Counted from the stretch's first letter, positions 48,180 to 60,245 are shown. The stretch: DNA of 64,000 bases from Hemicordylus capensis (GCF_027244095.1 NC_069658.1:262516687-262580686), one strand, 5' to 3'. Notes: a model not told the origin generated them from the sequence alone. Program-made: numbers and translations.

Positions 48180-49520
48180 ATTTGTAAAAATTATAAAGGT
48201 TTGCCCATTTCCATTTTTTTAAAAAAACAAGTCAAAAAGAGCATGTGCTAGATGCATTAAACCTTTTAGGCCTTGCTGAGAATTCTGATGATCAACAAAG
48301 CCAGGAAGTCAGTCATTTCTGCATTTCCAGTATCCTTTGGGGGGTCTGACAGAACCCTTGAAAGGCAGAGAGCCAAGGAAGCAAGCTTTTAAAATTACTG
48401 TGTTAGCAAAACTATTTGGAAGTTAGGAAAATGATCAGCTGAGGTTCCTTCTGCGCTCTAGCAACCTGTTTGCTCAGCCAGCAACAGATTTTACTTGAAA
48501 ACAAATGAAACTAATCCCCCTTTCCTCTAGGAAAAGCCAGGGCAGGAGGCAGGAGGGCAACTTTAGCTAGACAGAACCACTTGGATAAAGGAGTGAGTCT
48601 TCTTTGAACTGAGATTTGAAGATTGGCATTGATGGAGATGGAGATGAGAAGCAATACCTGTGCTGATAGTTGCTTCCCCTCTTTTGAAAAAAGACATGTC
48701 AGTGATTCTGTTCTGATCACAGCCGGTAGACAGACTACCAGGATGAGCAGCACAAGCAGCAGGACAATGTGAGCACACTCAATTACCATTATTATGCCAA
48801 ACACCCATTCTAGGAAATACTTCTTCTGAGGTACTTTCTGTGTTAACACCACAGTCATCGAAGAAGCTGTCATTGTGCAACGCTCCCAGAGGGTATTGTG
48901 GGATCTGGGTGTATCTAAACAAACATACGTTATTTTTATACTCACATCACAGGCTTAGTTTCCCCGCAGCCAGTCCTGGGAATTGTACTTTGGTCTGAGT
49001 GTTGAGAGTTCAATTAGACAGCCCCAGCCCCCACGATAGACCACTCTCAGCTTTGCCTGGAGGCTTTACACACAGGGCTTCTGCCCCAAATCGCCTTCAG
49101 AAGAGAGAATGTGCGTTCACACACCAGCCAAACCTACTTCGGACTTTTCGGAGTCCCTTTTGAGCTTATCTCAATGTAAGTCCAGGTTTTTTAAAATGCT
49201 GGTTTTAAGCTACTTTTTCTGAAAACACCAGAGCAAATGGGAGAGGCACTGACCTAGAATTATTAGCATGATAAGAGGCATGATCTCTTCAGAAATGCAG
49301 ATTTATCTCTGCAGGAGCTCTCTCTCCTGCTGCGGGGGTGGGTGGGCAGGGAAGAGCGGGGAATCGGGGATATAAAATGTAAATAATAATAATAATTGCT
49401 CCTCAAGTCTAGCTTGAATTCACTTCAGTTCTTTGTCTTTTTAACCCATTGCTTTTAGCCTGCCCTTGGGAGCAAGGGAATAAGCCCCTCCTTTCTTCTA
49501 TGGGACAACCCTTTAGATAG
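48180..49520. other. Gene-free interval with unclassified repeat fragments
   Basis: Fragments near 48970-49180 (GGGAATTGTACTTTGG; CCTACTTCGGACTTTTCGG) resemble parts of palindromic reptile elements, but ends could not be set. No gene. Confidence 0.35.
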
Positions 49521-49527
49521 TTGAAGA

Positions 49528-49743
49528 TTATTATTATTATTTACATTTTATATCCCACTCTTCCTCCAAGGAGCCCAGAGCAGTGTACTACATACTTAAG
49601 TTTCTCTTTCACAACAACCCTGTGAAATAGGTTAGGCTGAGAGAGAAGTGACTGGCCCAGAGTCACCCAGCAAGTCTCATGGCTGAATGTGGATTTGAAC
49701 TCGGGTCTCCCCAGTCCTAGTCCAGCACGCTATCCTATCTCGC
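49528..49743 (-). mobile_element. tRNA-headed SINE with L2-like tail
   Basis: Complement of the full pattern, from ATTATTATTATTTACATTTT tail to the CCAGTCCTAGTCCAGC head. Confidence 0.85.
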
Positions 49744-50254
49744 CGTAGTCTTCTTCTCCAGGCTAAACATACCCAGTTCAAAGGGTTGATGAATGTAGCC
49801 ATGGCCTCACATTAAGAGTGAAATGTTTTCACAGGCAAAGCTAACATTTCATGCCAAGTTAACATTTCTTTCTTTAAGGAGTGCACAGTTAGAAAATTTG
49901 ACATGTGAAGCTTTTAATTTTCCCAGCAGGCAGAAGAAGTGATGGCGAAAGCTTCACCTGGTAAATTTCTGTCTGTAAGAGTATAGTTAGATGGATCAGG
50001 CTTAAAAACAAAAAAATCCCTCAACAAGTTATCTTATGCATGTTTACTCAGAAGTAAATCGCACTGAATTTAATAAGGCTTACTTCCAGATGTACACGGT
50101 TGTAGCCTAAATGTATTTGATTTCAAAATATTACTGTTGTAAGAAGCCCCATGGAACTGATGCAAAGATCCCCAACTTTTCAAATAGTAATCTTGGGGGG
50201 GGGGGAGTTAAAAATCTTCATTGCTTGCCCCATTTCAAGGCGTTGGTCGCCGAT

Positions 50255-50490
50255 TGTTCCTCTCGACATCTACACACTACAAACACAAACCGGTTCCAAA
50301 ACTTGTTTAGCTGGTATGGGCTGTTCCCAGAGAACCCTGGGAATTGTAGTTTCGAGCGGGTAGCAGAGAGACCTCTTTAATAAAGGCAGACCTCTCGCTG
50401 AACTACAATCTCCAAGGTTCCTTGTAGGGGAAGCCACGACAGCTAAAACTGGTTCTTTTGCGCTTGTGGTCGTGTGTAGACGTGCTCTGC
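50255..50490. mobile_element. Palindromic non-autonomous DNA element
   Basis: Nested inverted arms: CATCTACACACTAC against GTGTGTAGACGTG, CAAACCGGTTCC against the GGTTCTTTTG region, and GGAATTGTAGTTT against AACTACAATCTCC. The centre is near 50377. A target duplication was not found. Confidence 0.6.
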
Positions 50491-50499
50491 AAGTCTTCT

Positions 50500-52575
50500 T
50501 TAGCACACTTAAGCATTAAGCGGGCTTCTTGTCCAGAGAAGTGCATTTAAAATCGGAGATCCTGGAGGAGACTCAGCTCCCCTCACTTTAAAATCCGGGA
50601 GCGAAAAGGTATGTCTCTAGGACCTAAGAGTTGTTGGGCTATGTGTGAGTCATTGCTGGCATCTGGCTGGCCCAGCGTTTCCTTTAACAGGAAGTGCTGC
50701 AGAGTTTGGCTGCCCACCTGAATAACCGAATGTCTTAATCTTTATTTCTTTCTCTTCTCCTGTCTTGCAAGTGCTTCCGAGCTGTATGCAGTCTGTGCTT
50801 ATTATTATAGAGTCATGTAGTTATGGGACTGCTGGAACCCCAAAGATCACGTTGCAGGCAGTGGGCGAGAAAGAAAACCGCAGCAAAACCGTCTTGACTT
50901 TTTTTATGTCCAGCTGGGGATCCCAGAAATCCAATTTTCTTTAAAGACTCCGACTCACGCAAAAGGAAACCCGATCTGTCACCGCTCCTCCCGCTCCAAA
51001 AGGAACAGGGATTTTCGCCGCAGTGGAACACAAGAAGCGGAAAAAGCGATTTGGGGTTCAGGTCCCCTGCCATCAGGAATCTTGGTTAAAAGGTAACACG
51101 TTGCTCTTAGAAGTTTCTCTCGTGTTGAAATGATACATACTGGAGTTGTCTGACAGTATTATTATACCAGCAGAACTAGCAACTTCATTTGGTATTTGAC
51201 ATGCGTTGCTGACGCTTCACCGGATAAATCCAACCAAATTGATTGTTTGGTCTCACGCTTTCATTTACGGAAGGGAGAGATGAAGATGGAATCTGTGCTA
51301 TCATTGTTCCTTTTTTCTTCAAACTCCCCGCCTCCCCTACCTTCCTTTTCCTGACTGTTACTCTGGTGTCTACCTCTTTTAGTGAGGAGCTCAATTTATG
51401 TTGGGCACACCCCTTTCCTCCCAGTTTCTGTGTTCTGATTATTATTATTTGAACGTTTTCTCCTATTGTGCATCTGTGGCTGGAGACAGACAATATATGT
51501 GTGTGACTTCAGAGTTGAAGATGGTGTGATAGAGCCATTGTTTGAGGTGTGTTTGCACTCATTTCTTTGCTCTGCTCTAGTCTCTCTCGTCAAACAGGTT
51601 AGGCAGGTTGTTGAAGTGCTGTAAAATCCACATTGATTGGCGATGGTGGTGGGATGAATGTGCACAACAATTGCTCTGTCATACCACCTTCAGCTGTCTC
51701 AAAAGTTACTTATGTCTCCAGCTTTGTTTTCTTACAGCACATTGCAGAAATGGAATGCTTGATTGCTCCCTTTCTGTTTGGTGAGTGAAATTGTAAATCT
51801 GCTGCTGTTAGACACCCCCACCCCCTTATGCTATTCTATACTTTCCACTTCGGATTCTTGTCTCAAGGCCGCTTTCCAGAGATTCAGAGCAAGAACCAGC
51901 CGCTTGGAAAGAATGGGCAAGGCATCCAATCCTGATTTCAGGCACCTTTGCTGCAAGAGACAGGGATTGTGTACAGATAATAACCTTTTCAGAGACGTGG
52001 AGGTTGCTCAATGTGTGTGTGTGTGTGTTTCATTCTGTGTGTGTGGTTTCTTTCTTTCTTTCTTTTTTCCTCCTGCCTGCTGTGATCTCAGTTCAAACTG
52101 GCTTTGCAGGTTTTTTTGCAGAGTTTTGAAGGAAGCAGCACCTGAGCTGGGGAAGAGGGGGAAAGCTGCAACTATTGGGGTTGGGGAAGTCAAAGCAACT
52201 CCTGTAGCACTTGACTTTCTGCTCTTAGCATTTATATCTGCACCGAGAGTGTGGCTGGCAAATGACCCCACTTTTCTGTGTAGGAAAATGAATGGGTTGA
52301 CTTCTGGTGCCTTCCAACTTGGATTTCGAGTGTGTGTGGTGTGTGTGTTGTAGTATGTTACTATGTTTTCCCTTCCGCTTTTCAAATTGAAAAGCCCTCA
52401 GGACAGCTTACAAGACAAATCTGCGTACAGCATGGATCTGTTTTCGTTTTTCAACTATCAGCATTTTGGACAAAGTGGCTCTGGATTAAGGCTCAAGTCT
52501 CTTTGGGGGTGAGGGTTCAAATATCAGGGCTGCCAATAAGATAAGAACCTTATTGAAATTTTAGGGCCATAACTC
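50500..52575. other. Gene-free interval
   Basis: Unique DNA with a (GT) stretch at 52013-52028 and short TTTC repeats near 52055. ORFs of 100-196 codons here lack domains. Confidence 0.35.
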
Positions 52576-52579
52576 AGTC

Positions 52580-52796
52580 ACCTTAAGTGGCACAGCAGGG
52601 AAATGCTTGACTAACAAGCAGAATGTTGCTGGTTTGAATCCCCACTGGTACTATATTGGGCAGCAGCGATATAGGAAAATGCTGAAAGGCATCTTCTCAT
52701 ACTGCGCGGGAGGAGGCAATGGTCTACCCAAAAGAAAACCACAGGGCTCTGTGGGCACCAGGAATTGAAATTGACTTGACAGCACGCTTTACCTAG
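52580..52796 (+). mobile_element. tRNA-headed SINE with Bov-B-like tail
   Basis: CCTTAAGTGGCACAGCAGG head, GCTGGTTTGAATCCCC B box, GGCAGCAGCGATATAGG core, and a GAAATTGACTTGACAGCACG tail. Confidence 0.85.
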
Positions 52797-52975
52797 CTCA
52801 GTGGTAGAGCATCTGCATTGCATGTAGAAGGTCCAAGGTTCAATCCCTGACAACTCCAGGCAGGTCTGGGGAAAATCCCTGCCTGAGACCTTGGAAAGCT
52901 GCGGCCAATCAGTGCAGACAATACTGAGTTAGATGGATCAATAGCCTGACTCAGTATAAGCAGCTTCCTATGCTC
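52797..52975 (+). mobile_element. SINE with tRNA-Ala(TGC)-like head
   Basis: The head AGCTCAGTGGTAGAGC, anticodon-loop ATTGCAT and CAAGGTTCAATCCC resemble tRNA-Ala(TGC). The tail (CAGTGCAGACAATACTGAG; CTGACTCAGTATAAGCAGC) is the one used by 5S-headed SINEs. Confidence 0.8.
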
Positions 52976-52987
52976 CTTTCGTCTTGC

Positions 52988-53205
52988 TTGGATGAGCCCC
53001 TGGTGGCACAGTGGTAAAACTGCCGCCCTGTAACCAGAAGGTTACAAGTTCGATCCTGACCAGGGGCTCAAGGTTGACTCAGCCTTCCATCCTTCCGAGG
53101 TGGGTAAAATGAGTACCCAGAATGTTGGGGGCAATATGCTAAATCATTGTAAACCGCTTAGAGAGCTCCGGCTATAGAGCGGTATATAAATGTAAGTGCT
53201 ATTGC
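52988..53205 (+). mobile_element. tRNA-derived SINE with GCGGTATATAAATG tail
   Basis: GTGGCACAGTGGTAAAACTG head, GGTTACAAGTTCGATCC B box, CAGCCTTCCATCCTTCCG core and TAGAGCGGTATATAAATG tail. Confidence 0.82.
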
Positions 53206-53894
53206 TATCTGACCTCTCCTTCTGCTGCCGCCAGGTCAAATAGCTGCAGATAGACACAGTATATGGAGGGGAGACAAAAACCACAGACAGCTGCTGGTCC
53301 CAGCCAAGCTGAGGGAGAGGACCTGCCTTGTCCGATCCCCTCCAGCCAGGTGGAATCAGGTGCTTAATCTGATTAATCCAAGTAACACTGGAGCTATATC
53401 AGGTTGTTTATATTGTTATTTTTAATATATCATTATGTTAATACACCTATATATCTTGTCTTCCTTGGAATTCAAAGCAGTATGTATGGTGTTCCTAGGC
53501 AGTCTTCTGACCAGAACCAGAACTGGCTTCAGCAGGGTTGCTACCAGGTTTCTCCAGGCTGTGCCCTGAAACATCTGCCCTGCTCTTCCCCCATCCAGCT
53601 TGCATGGGCCTCCCTGTGGTCTCTCATCACCCAGGCACTGCTGAGGCCTATACTTGCTTTTCCTAAATAGTGCTCCAGCCCTGGGTGCTCCCAGATGATT
53701 CACTACTGATCTCTCCTCCTCCTCCTCCCCTCTCTCTTTTCTTGTTGTACCTGCTACAGTTCCTAAAACAAAACTGGGAGGAGAAACGGAGCATTGTGGC
53801 TCTGGATGGTGGTGATCCTTGAAGAAGTCGTGGTGGACCTCACCGTGGAGTCTTCTGGACCTGAACCCAAAGAAGCTCTGTGCAGGGGTCCATC

Positions 53895-53928
53895 ATGCAG
53901 AACAATTTTGGAACTGTGGCCTTGCTGG
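53895..53928 (+). CDS. KRAB-derived Myb/SANT-like gene, first coding exon (vestigial KRAB A end)
   Basis: The exon runs from an acceptor after a long pyrimidine tract (AG at 53758-53759) to a G|GTAAGA donor at 53928/53929. From the ATG at 53895 it reads MQNNFGTVALL plus one base (phase 1), which matches the end of a KRAB A-box (consensus MQENFGTVASLG). Upstream in the same exon, around 53806-53850, KRAB A-like residues (ILEEVVVDLT) appear in a different frame from MQNNF, and the in-frame stretch has TGA codons at 53820 and 53862. Translation therefore probably starts at 53895, leaving only the tail of the A-box. The start choice is inferred. Confidence 0.6.
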
Positions 53929-54065
53929 GTAAGAGCCCTGCCCCTGTGTTAAAATGACATTTTTAGTATCTCAAGTTTGGGGTGAGCCAGAACATGCTTT
54001 CCTGTAGGGATTGAATTGCCAGCAAAATTGAGCCTCATGACTCTTTTTAACTCGCTCCTGCACAG

Positions 54066-54176
54066 GGTTACCCATTGATGAGCCAGAGTTGATCTGCAAG
54101 ATTGAACCAGAGGAAGAACTGTGGATCCCAAGTGAGCAGGCTAAAGAGAGGCGAATCCTGCCCGGAAACAAGTTGG
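54066..54176 (+). CDS. KRAB-derived Myb/SANT-like gene, second coding exon (KRAB B-box-like)
   Basis: The acceptor (CTCCTGCACAG) at 54065 and the donor G|GTAAGG at 54176/54177 enclose 111 bases with phase 1 at both ends, the usual phase for KRAB exons. The product begins GLPIDEPELICKIEPEEELW, a clear KRAB B-box pattern (consensus GxPxPKPxxIxxLExGEExW), followed by a basic stretch. It joins in frame to the preceding exon and to the SANT exon at 58457. The B-box helps KRAB recruit TRIM28/KAP1, but with most of the A-box lost that role is doubtful. Confidence 0.75.
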
Positions 54177-55706
54177 GTAAGGAGCTCTGTTGCCAGATTT
54201 GGCTTTTTTTTAAGCCAAATTTTGGGTTATGGCCCATTTGACTCACAAGTATACCCCTTAGGTTCTGGCCACAATGGTAAGGAGTCAGTTAAACCTGGAA
54301 GGCATACAGGCTCAACTAATCCTGATCAGGATGTCGCTCTCTCTCCAAAGTTTGGGGGAACTGGTAGCAGTTGCTCAGCAATGAGAAAAAAGCACTCAGC
54401 ATGTGTTCAGAGATGGTCTCTCATCATTACTCCATGTGTGAAAAAAAGCTAGAAATCCTCTTGATTCCTCAGAATTAATGTGTGTCCTGTACCCACTGAA
54501 TTCAGAAAATGGTTTAGCTGGCAGCGTAGGATCTAGTGCTGCTGAGTCTATCTCTTACCTTAGGGTTCAAGGTGGCTTATGGTTTCGCACAAGAGAAAAT
54601 CTCTTAAGTCTCGCAGGCTAAAGGTCTCATCTTTTTCTTCCCCATCCCATTCTACTCTTTTACTCTTTGCATTGCAACAGATTCCTCTGGTCCAAACTTG
54701 ATTATCCTTCCCCAATGATCTTAAAACTATCCCCATGTGTTATCAGAATATCCATGCTGCACAAGCTGACCACACTCCCCTGTCCTCCAAAGGCAATTCC
54801 TGCCCCAGCTAGAGCAATCTACTTCTCCCCAAACTGCTGCAGGCAAGAAGCACACCAAAGAAAGCAGAACAGTTAAGCAGATGCAGCCTTGCACTCTAAG
54901 CCTGTTGTGTGATTAGGGTCTGTGTGCTTGATCTTCTTCTTCAAATGTAAATAGCTGCCTGGGGCCACAATCCAGATCAGGGCCTTGGCATGGAGGGAGC
55001 GGGACTTTAATCTTCCCCTCCCACACAGAGGGCTGCTAGTTAACCTGGGTGGGAAAAGATTGACATAGGGGAAGAAAGCTCTCTCTGATGACAAATAGTG
55101 TGTATGTGTGGTGGGGGCAGGGAGTCCAGATCAGGACCATGGGGAGGGGGCAGAGTGCTAGTGCCCTCCTCCCCTATGCTTGGTGACGTCTGGATCAGTG
55201 CCCCAAATACGCTTGAAAAATTAAGCATGTGGGGGCCCAAATCACGCAATGGGTATATTATCTAGTTTGGTCCTACATCCCAGTGAAATTCTTTGTGGTG
55301 GGGGCGTGATGACAGTGGTGAGAGAGTCTGGCTTGGATGTGGGAGAGATACAGATTCAAAACTCTGCTTTGATTTCTGCTTCATGCTTAGCCATGACCAC
55401 CTAAAACGGAGGGCTGATAAGTTTTAGCAATCTACCTGTTGGGTTGGTTGGAGGCCGGTGGCTACAAATATGATTGCCAATGGCAACCATAATTCTGGCA
55501 ACCAACCAGGTAAGCCGCTAGTATACACTATCACAGGTGTGACTTTTTCTTAAAAGACCAATGACGACCCATGGAGGTGAGCAGAGGGTGCCTCTTTCCA
55601 ACTGGCACTAGACTGTCTCTTGAGCTAAGATGCAACATTCATGTGGTGGGTTGGGAGAGGAGGGGTTGCTATAAATACGCACATGGCCCCTTCTCCTCTC
55701 TGCTAG

Positions 55707-55852
55707 AAGGATCTTCCCTGCCAGGCAGCACTCCACATTACTGTGTCTCGGTGAAGCAGGAAGCAAGAAAGCCAAGCCCTGTTGGAACTGATGGCTGGCA
55801 AAAAAAAGCCCAAGCGAAATCGGTGGACTCCTGGTTGGAGGTCCTTCCTTGA
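55707..55852 (+). CDS. Possible alternative terminal exon of the KRAB-derived gene
   Basis: A strong acceptor (CCTTCTCCTCTCTGCTAG) precedes an open stretch that stays in frame when spliced phase 1 from the 54176 donor, giving a 49-residue tail ending WLEVLP and a TGA at 55850-55852. It contains a SUMO-like VKQE motif. No phase-1 donor is visible inside, so it would be a terminal exon giving a short KRAB-only isoform. Support is splice signals and open frame only; it could be chance. Confidence 0.3.
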
Positions 55853-56349
55853 GGCTAGTGCCAGGTGTGGGCAGGCTGAGCAGCAAAGTCCGACATGCAC
55901 CGGATGCCTTGACTGCTGATTAGGGAAAGAAAAAGGAAATGGGACCCTTGGAAAGGTAGGCTGGGAATTGTATCTCTAGAGATGTGGGGTGGAGAAACTT
56001 CCATTTCTAAAATGTCTGCTTGGCTGCTTGAAAAACTTCTGAGATATAGTGCAGGAAATTATTATGGTAGTTTTGTGGTGTTTTTTAACTGTATACATAG
56101 GCCACATAACATCGCAATCTATTTAGGACATCAGGAAAACTTGTATAGTAATAGTCTGAAGAAAAAAATAATGCAAACATTATGCAAAGAAAGGGAAATT
56201 TGCATGGGACTTTGTTCCGGAAACAGTTCCAAAAAAATTCCCCATTCAAAATGTTCTGGAAAACTCACACCTCTCTCTCTTGGCCTTGTCTTTGCTGGTT
56301 GTTTACTGTGCTAACTTGGGGCACTAGTAGTAGCCATGCACCTTATATA

Positions 56350-56581
56350 GTAAAGTAAAGTGTGCCATCAATCGATTTCGACTCCTGGCACCCACAGAGC
56401 CCTGTGGTATTCTTTGATAGAATACAGAGGGGCTTACCATTGCCTCTTCCCGTGCAGTATGAGATGATGCCTTTCAGCATCTTCCTATAGCACTGCTGCC
56501 CGATATAGTACCAGCGGGGATTCGAACCGGAAACCTTCTGCTTGTTAGTCAAGCATTTCCCCACTGCGCCACTTAAGGTGA
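56350..56581 (-). mobile_element. Bov-B-tailed SINE, complete, with perfect target duplication
   Basis: A full reverse-strand copy flanked by the identical 15-base repeat CATGCACCTTATATA at 56335-56349 and 56582-56596, typical of LINE-driven insertion. Confidence 0.92.
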
Positions 56582-58061
56582 CATGCACCTTATATACTCT
56601 GCCTTTAAAAAATTGATCAATATTGTCAGTTTTAAAGCTGTGTTGGTTTGAAGGAGGACAGATTTCTTATGTCCATGCTTAAACATGTTCGGACAGAAAT
56701 GCAATCCTGTGATTGTTGCTGAGGGGTGGGACTTGCCACGTTGTTGTTGGATGTGAGATATATTTGCTGCTGCCTTGAGTCAGACCAAGGAACTATCGAG
56801 TCCAGTCATTTCTAGCTACTGTAAGTTGAGGACTTTGCACGCCCTTAATATACTCTTATTGCACTGGAGATTGCCAGAATGGTGTCATGAGCAGAGTGTT
56901 GGATTGTGTTGGAGTTGCTGCTGGTCAGAATAGCATGCAGCTTTCCAAGGTCTCAGGCCAGAGATGTTTGCTTTGCTTTCTGATCTCTCTTCAGCTGGAG
57001 ATGCCAGGGACTGAAACTACCGTATGATTTTCTGTGTGCAAGGCATGGGCTATATAATTGATTCAATGCCCCATAGCATTAAATAGTGATAGTAGAGCCC
57101 ATTCTAGGCATGCATCTCTAGTTAAAAGAATACTGATGAGCAAGGCTAGGAAGGATCTGAAAGAACAGCTGCTCTTACTCTGGGGGAGGCCCTCTCCTGC
57201 AGCTGAAAAGGGGATGCATCTATCCTAGTGGTCTGTAACACAGCCTCATCAGTGCACCAAAGTGACTTGTTATAGTGAGCCTAAGCCTTATTATAATGTT
57301 GGTCAGGAGCTCCGTAAAATGGAGAGGAGGACTGCAGGGCAGCAAGAGTCTGTGATGCCTGGTGCACCTGCAGAAGAACAAGATAATGGAATGGATTGCA
57401 CCACTTCAAATGGCGGATAGGGGGTCCCACTTGTGAATGCTCATCCATATTCACGCTGCTGTGAGTAGAAAACTAGCATAGCAGACAAAGAGCTGGGCTA
57501 GAATCTTCTCCCTGCTCTGCTAGACCTGCAGCAGCTTGTTCTGCTGCATACTTAGTCCCAAACTCAGGGAAGAAAACTGGAGTAGGGTAAAAGAGAGAAA
57601 TAGGCTATAGAAAGCAAGACTTATTTTCTTGGCTGTTTATATCCTCAAGATCTGGTGGTGGTGGTTTGTAAAAATATGATGATGATTATTATTTCTAATT
57701 ATGATCTGCTATAGTTAACACACTATAGGGATTATTGATCAGGCAAAGGACTTGTAAATAACTTTTCAAAACTGAGCGGTTTTTGCTTTGGTGTGGCAGA
57801 AGTCAAAGGATTACTTTGAACGTCTTGATGCCTACAACAATGTATACTTGCCTGTCTTCCCTCGAGTCTCTCCTAGTCATTCCCCAAACAAGAAATGTTC
57901 ACAGAGCTTCCCTGGCTGATCACATGGAGGCATTTTCTTTTATTTCAAGGTTTTCATCCCACTTTTTGATCAAATAAGTCCAGCAGCGTGCCCTTCCCCT
58001 TAGTTTTTGCAGTCCCTGGGCACTGTCACTAGTCCTATTTTGCCCCAGGAGACAAAGGGGC

Positions 58062-58385
58062 TGTTGCTCGGTGGTAGAGCCCTGGCTTTGCATGCAGAAG
58101 GTTCTGGGTTGAATCCCTGGAGGTATCTCCAGATAGGGCTGGGAGAGACTCCTGTCGGAATCCTTGGAGAGCTGTTGCCAGTCAGTGTAGACCAGGGCTT
58201 CTCAACGTTGGGTCCCCAGATGTTATTGGACTTCAACTCCCATAATCCCCAGCCCCAGCGGCCTTTGGTTGGGGATTGTGGGAGTTGAAGTCAAATAACA
58301 TCTGGGGACCCAGTGTTGAGAATCCCTGGTGTAGACAATAGTTAACAACAGGGGACAATGGACTGATTCAGGAGAAGGCAGCTTT
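58062..58385 (+). mobile_element. tRNA-Ala-headed SINE split by a MITE
   Basis: Head GGTGGTAGAGCCCTGGC, CTTTGCATGCAGAAGG and the GCCAGTCAGTGTAGAC tail are interrupted at 58193-58328. Confidence 0.8.
58193..58328. mobile_element. Palindromic hAT-like MITE in a SINE
   Basis: CAGGGCTTCTCAACGTTGGG and GTGTTGAGAATCCCTG, with a perfect 8-bp duplication GTGTAGAC (58185-58192, 58329-58336). Confidence 0.92.
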
Positions 58386-58456
58386 ACCTCTTCTTTTTTC
58401 TTTCCAAACTGGCTTTAACTTTTTCTTTCTTCTCCCCACCTTGCTCCCTTTTATAG

Positions 58457-59064
58457 CTGGTGGAACTGCAGAACCCGCAATTACCCCCTACAGGCAGTAT
58501 CGTGGTACAACATGGACCTACCCTGAGGTCATCGACCTTCTGGTCATCTGGAGAGAGCGGGAGATCCAACAGGAGCTGCAGAGGAGCCACAGAAACATAG
58601 AAACTTTTCAAGTCGTGGCCAGCAAGATGGCCAAGAGAGGCCACAAACGTTCTGCATTGGAGTGCAGGTCGAAAATCAAAACGCTGAAGAGAGATTATAG
58701 AATAGCCAAGGCCAACAACTCCCCCGGGAAGGGGCATTTAGCTTGGCTTTTTTATGACCGGCTTGACCACCTCTTGGCCAACGATGCAAACATCCCACCT
58801 CCAGAGAAGCTGCCTAATTTCAGCCGCCGCGGGGTGCCTCGAGCGGACTCTATTTCCCAGTGTTCCACGGAGGAGGAAGGCATGCCAGAGGGGACCAAGG
58901 AATGCAGTCCAGCCAGTCGGGAGCTTTTCCCTCTGAGAACACAGTCGCCAGCTGAGGTCTCTAATGTGACGGACTGCTTCCCTCTGTCTTACATTAAGGA
59001 GGAAGCCCCTGATGAGACAGCAGGGGAGCCTCCGGCGGGTGAGCATTGCACCTTGGTGCTCTGA
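58457..59064 (+). CDS. KRAB-derived Myb/SANT-like gene, DNA-binding exon
   Basis: The acceptor (CTCCCTTTTATAG) at 58456 opens a phase-1 exon in frame with the KRAB B exon. Joined residues about 66-158 form a Myb/SANT-like (trihelix, Myb_DNA-bind_4) domain. It has the TTWTYPEVIDLLVIW first helix, a VVASKMAKRGHKRSA turn, CRSKIKTLKRDY, and a C-terminal AWLFYDRLDHLL helix. This domain occurs in ZSCAN20, ZSCAN29 and many reptile transcription factors. A Ser/Thr- and Glu-rich tail follows, with a SUMO-type YIKEE motif (Lys229). Read straight through, the protein ends at the TGA 59062-59064 with 250 residues. A consensus donor G|GTGAGC at 59038/59039, phase 1 like the other exons, suggests that the exon may instead end at 59038 and splice onward. 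A zinc-finger array was not found in the window. Confidence 0.8.
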
Positions 59065-60080
59065 GTCGACCACGGAATAAGGTCTCGACGTGGCCCTCTT
59101 CTGCGCAAGGCTCAGAAGACTGCATTGTAATTGTGCTGCAACAAGAGAGTCCTGTGGCATCTTTGAATGACTTCACAAATTTGTCACAGCATGAGTTTTC
59201 GAAGGTTACAGCATCTAGCTAACTAAGTTGTCTGAAGCCTGCAAGAGCTTGAACCTTCATCTGCTGGATGTTTTGCACGTTGCAGGGTCCTTTATCATTT
59301 TGGCCTCTCTATGGCTGCTGCAGATGTGTCCATGAGAGAGAGAGAGAGAGAGGCTGGTTTTATGTCAATGCATACTTCCGTGGTCGAATCCCAGATAGAT
59401 AGATATAGATAGATAAACATAGAAAGCTTTTAAGTTTTCTAGGAGGGTTGTTTTGCATTGGTGCTTCTCATGTTCATGTACCTTGTGTCGTGTGTTTTGC
59501 CACTCAAACCAGGGCACCACAGGGATTTCTGAAGTTAAGCTGAGTGAGGACGTGTCCCTGAAATTGCAAGCAAGCTCCACTTGAGATCTAGAGATTTCTC
59601 CAGCTGGCTGGTTGGGGATAGTTTTGTGCATCAGACAAGACCTAAAACCAAAAAGAAGCCTCATGTAGCATGTGGGGCTTTACAACTTCAGACTGCAAGT
59701 GGGGTGGAGGGAATATTTTGAATCCTCCCCTACATAAATACTCCCTCCAACATACAACTAGCATGTCTGCAGAAAACTATTATAAAACCCTTCTCCCTGA
59801 CATGCTGGGTTTATTTATAGATATTTATGGGGAATATTTATTTTAATTTTATTCATTCATTCATTCATTCATTTATTATCCGATTTCTATACCACCCTTC
59901 CAAAAATGGCTCGTGGAAGCATGTGAGGAAGCAGTCCAAACATTCAATTTCCGCTCCCTGCCCCCAGTCCGATACGAGCGTTCTCACATGGGGCTTCTGC
60001 TTGTTTGCTTTAACTCTAATCCAATAAGGTGGGAGAATGGGCATGCTGGGTAGGGTGGGATGGGGATGGGGTCATCACTC
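59065..60080. other. Gene-free interval
   Basis: A GTTAGTCTGC/CTTGTGGCAC-family fragment lies at 59135-59250, (GA)n and (GATA)n runs at 59334-59350 and 59395-59415, an (ATTC)n run near 59850, and a reverse L2-type tail at 59875-59915. Confidence 0.45.
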
Positions 60081-60084
60081 AGGT

Positions 60085-60245
60085 CCCAGCCTGGATTCCT
60101 CCCAGATTCAGTCTTTGGCCTCTCTCATTGGAGTTGAGAAGGACTGTCTGAAATTTTGGAGAGCCACTCTGTGTTAGTGTACTGAGCAATACTAGACAGT
60201 ACTTAGCTAGATGGGCCAAGCGGCTGACTCTAGGAAGCCATTTCC
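60085..60245 (+). mobile_element. Old SINE tail
   Basis: Diverged match to the shared tail (TAGCTAGATGGGCCAAG; GCTGACTCTAGGAAGCC). Confidence 0.4.

Larger units (their letters stand above)
54177..58456. other. Third intron-sized gap of the KRAB-derived gene
   Basis: An intron of about 4.3 kb between the B-box and SANT exons. It holds a candidate alternative exon (55707-55852), diverged paired segments at 54960-55030 and 55115-55180, a SINE (56350-56581), and a SINE with a MITE (58062-58385). Confidence 0.6.

Noticed and set aside
51763-52353. A 196-codon ORF
   Set aside because: No domain, a GT-repeat-derived run of Cys-Val, and an equally open minus strand.
52797-52870. tRNA-Ala-like sequence
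   Set aside because: The cloverleaf is imperfect and it continues into a SINE tail, so it is a SINE head. The same holds for tRNA-like heads at 58.06, 60.27 and 63.39 kb.
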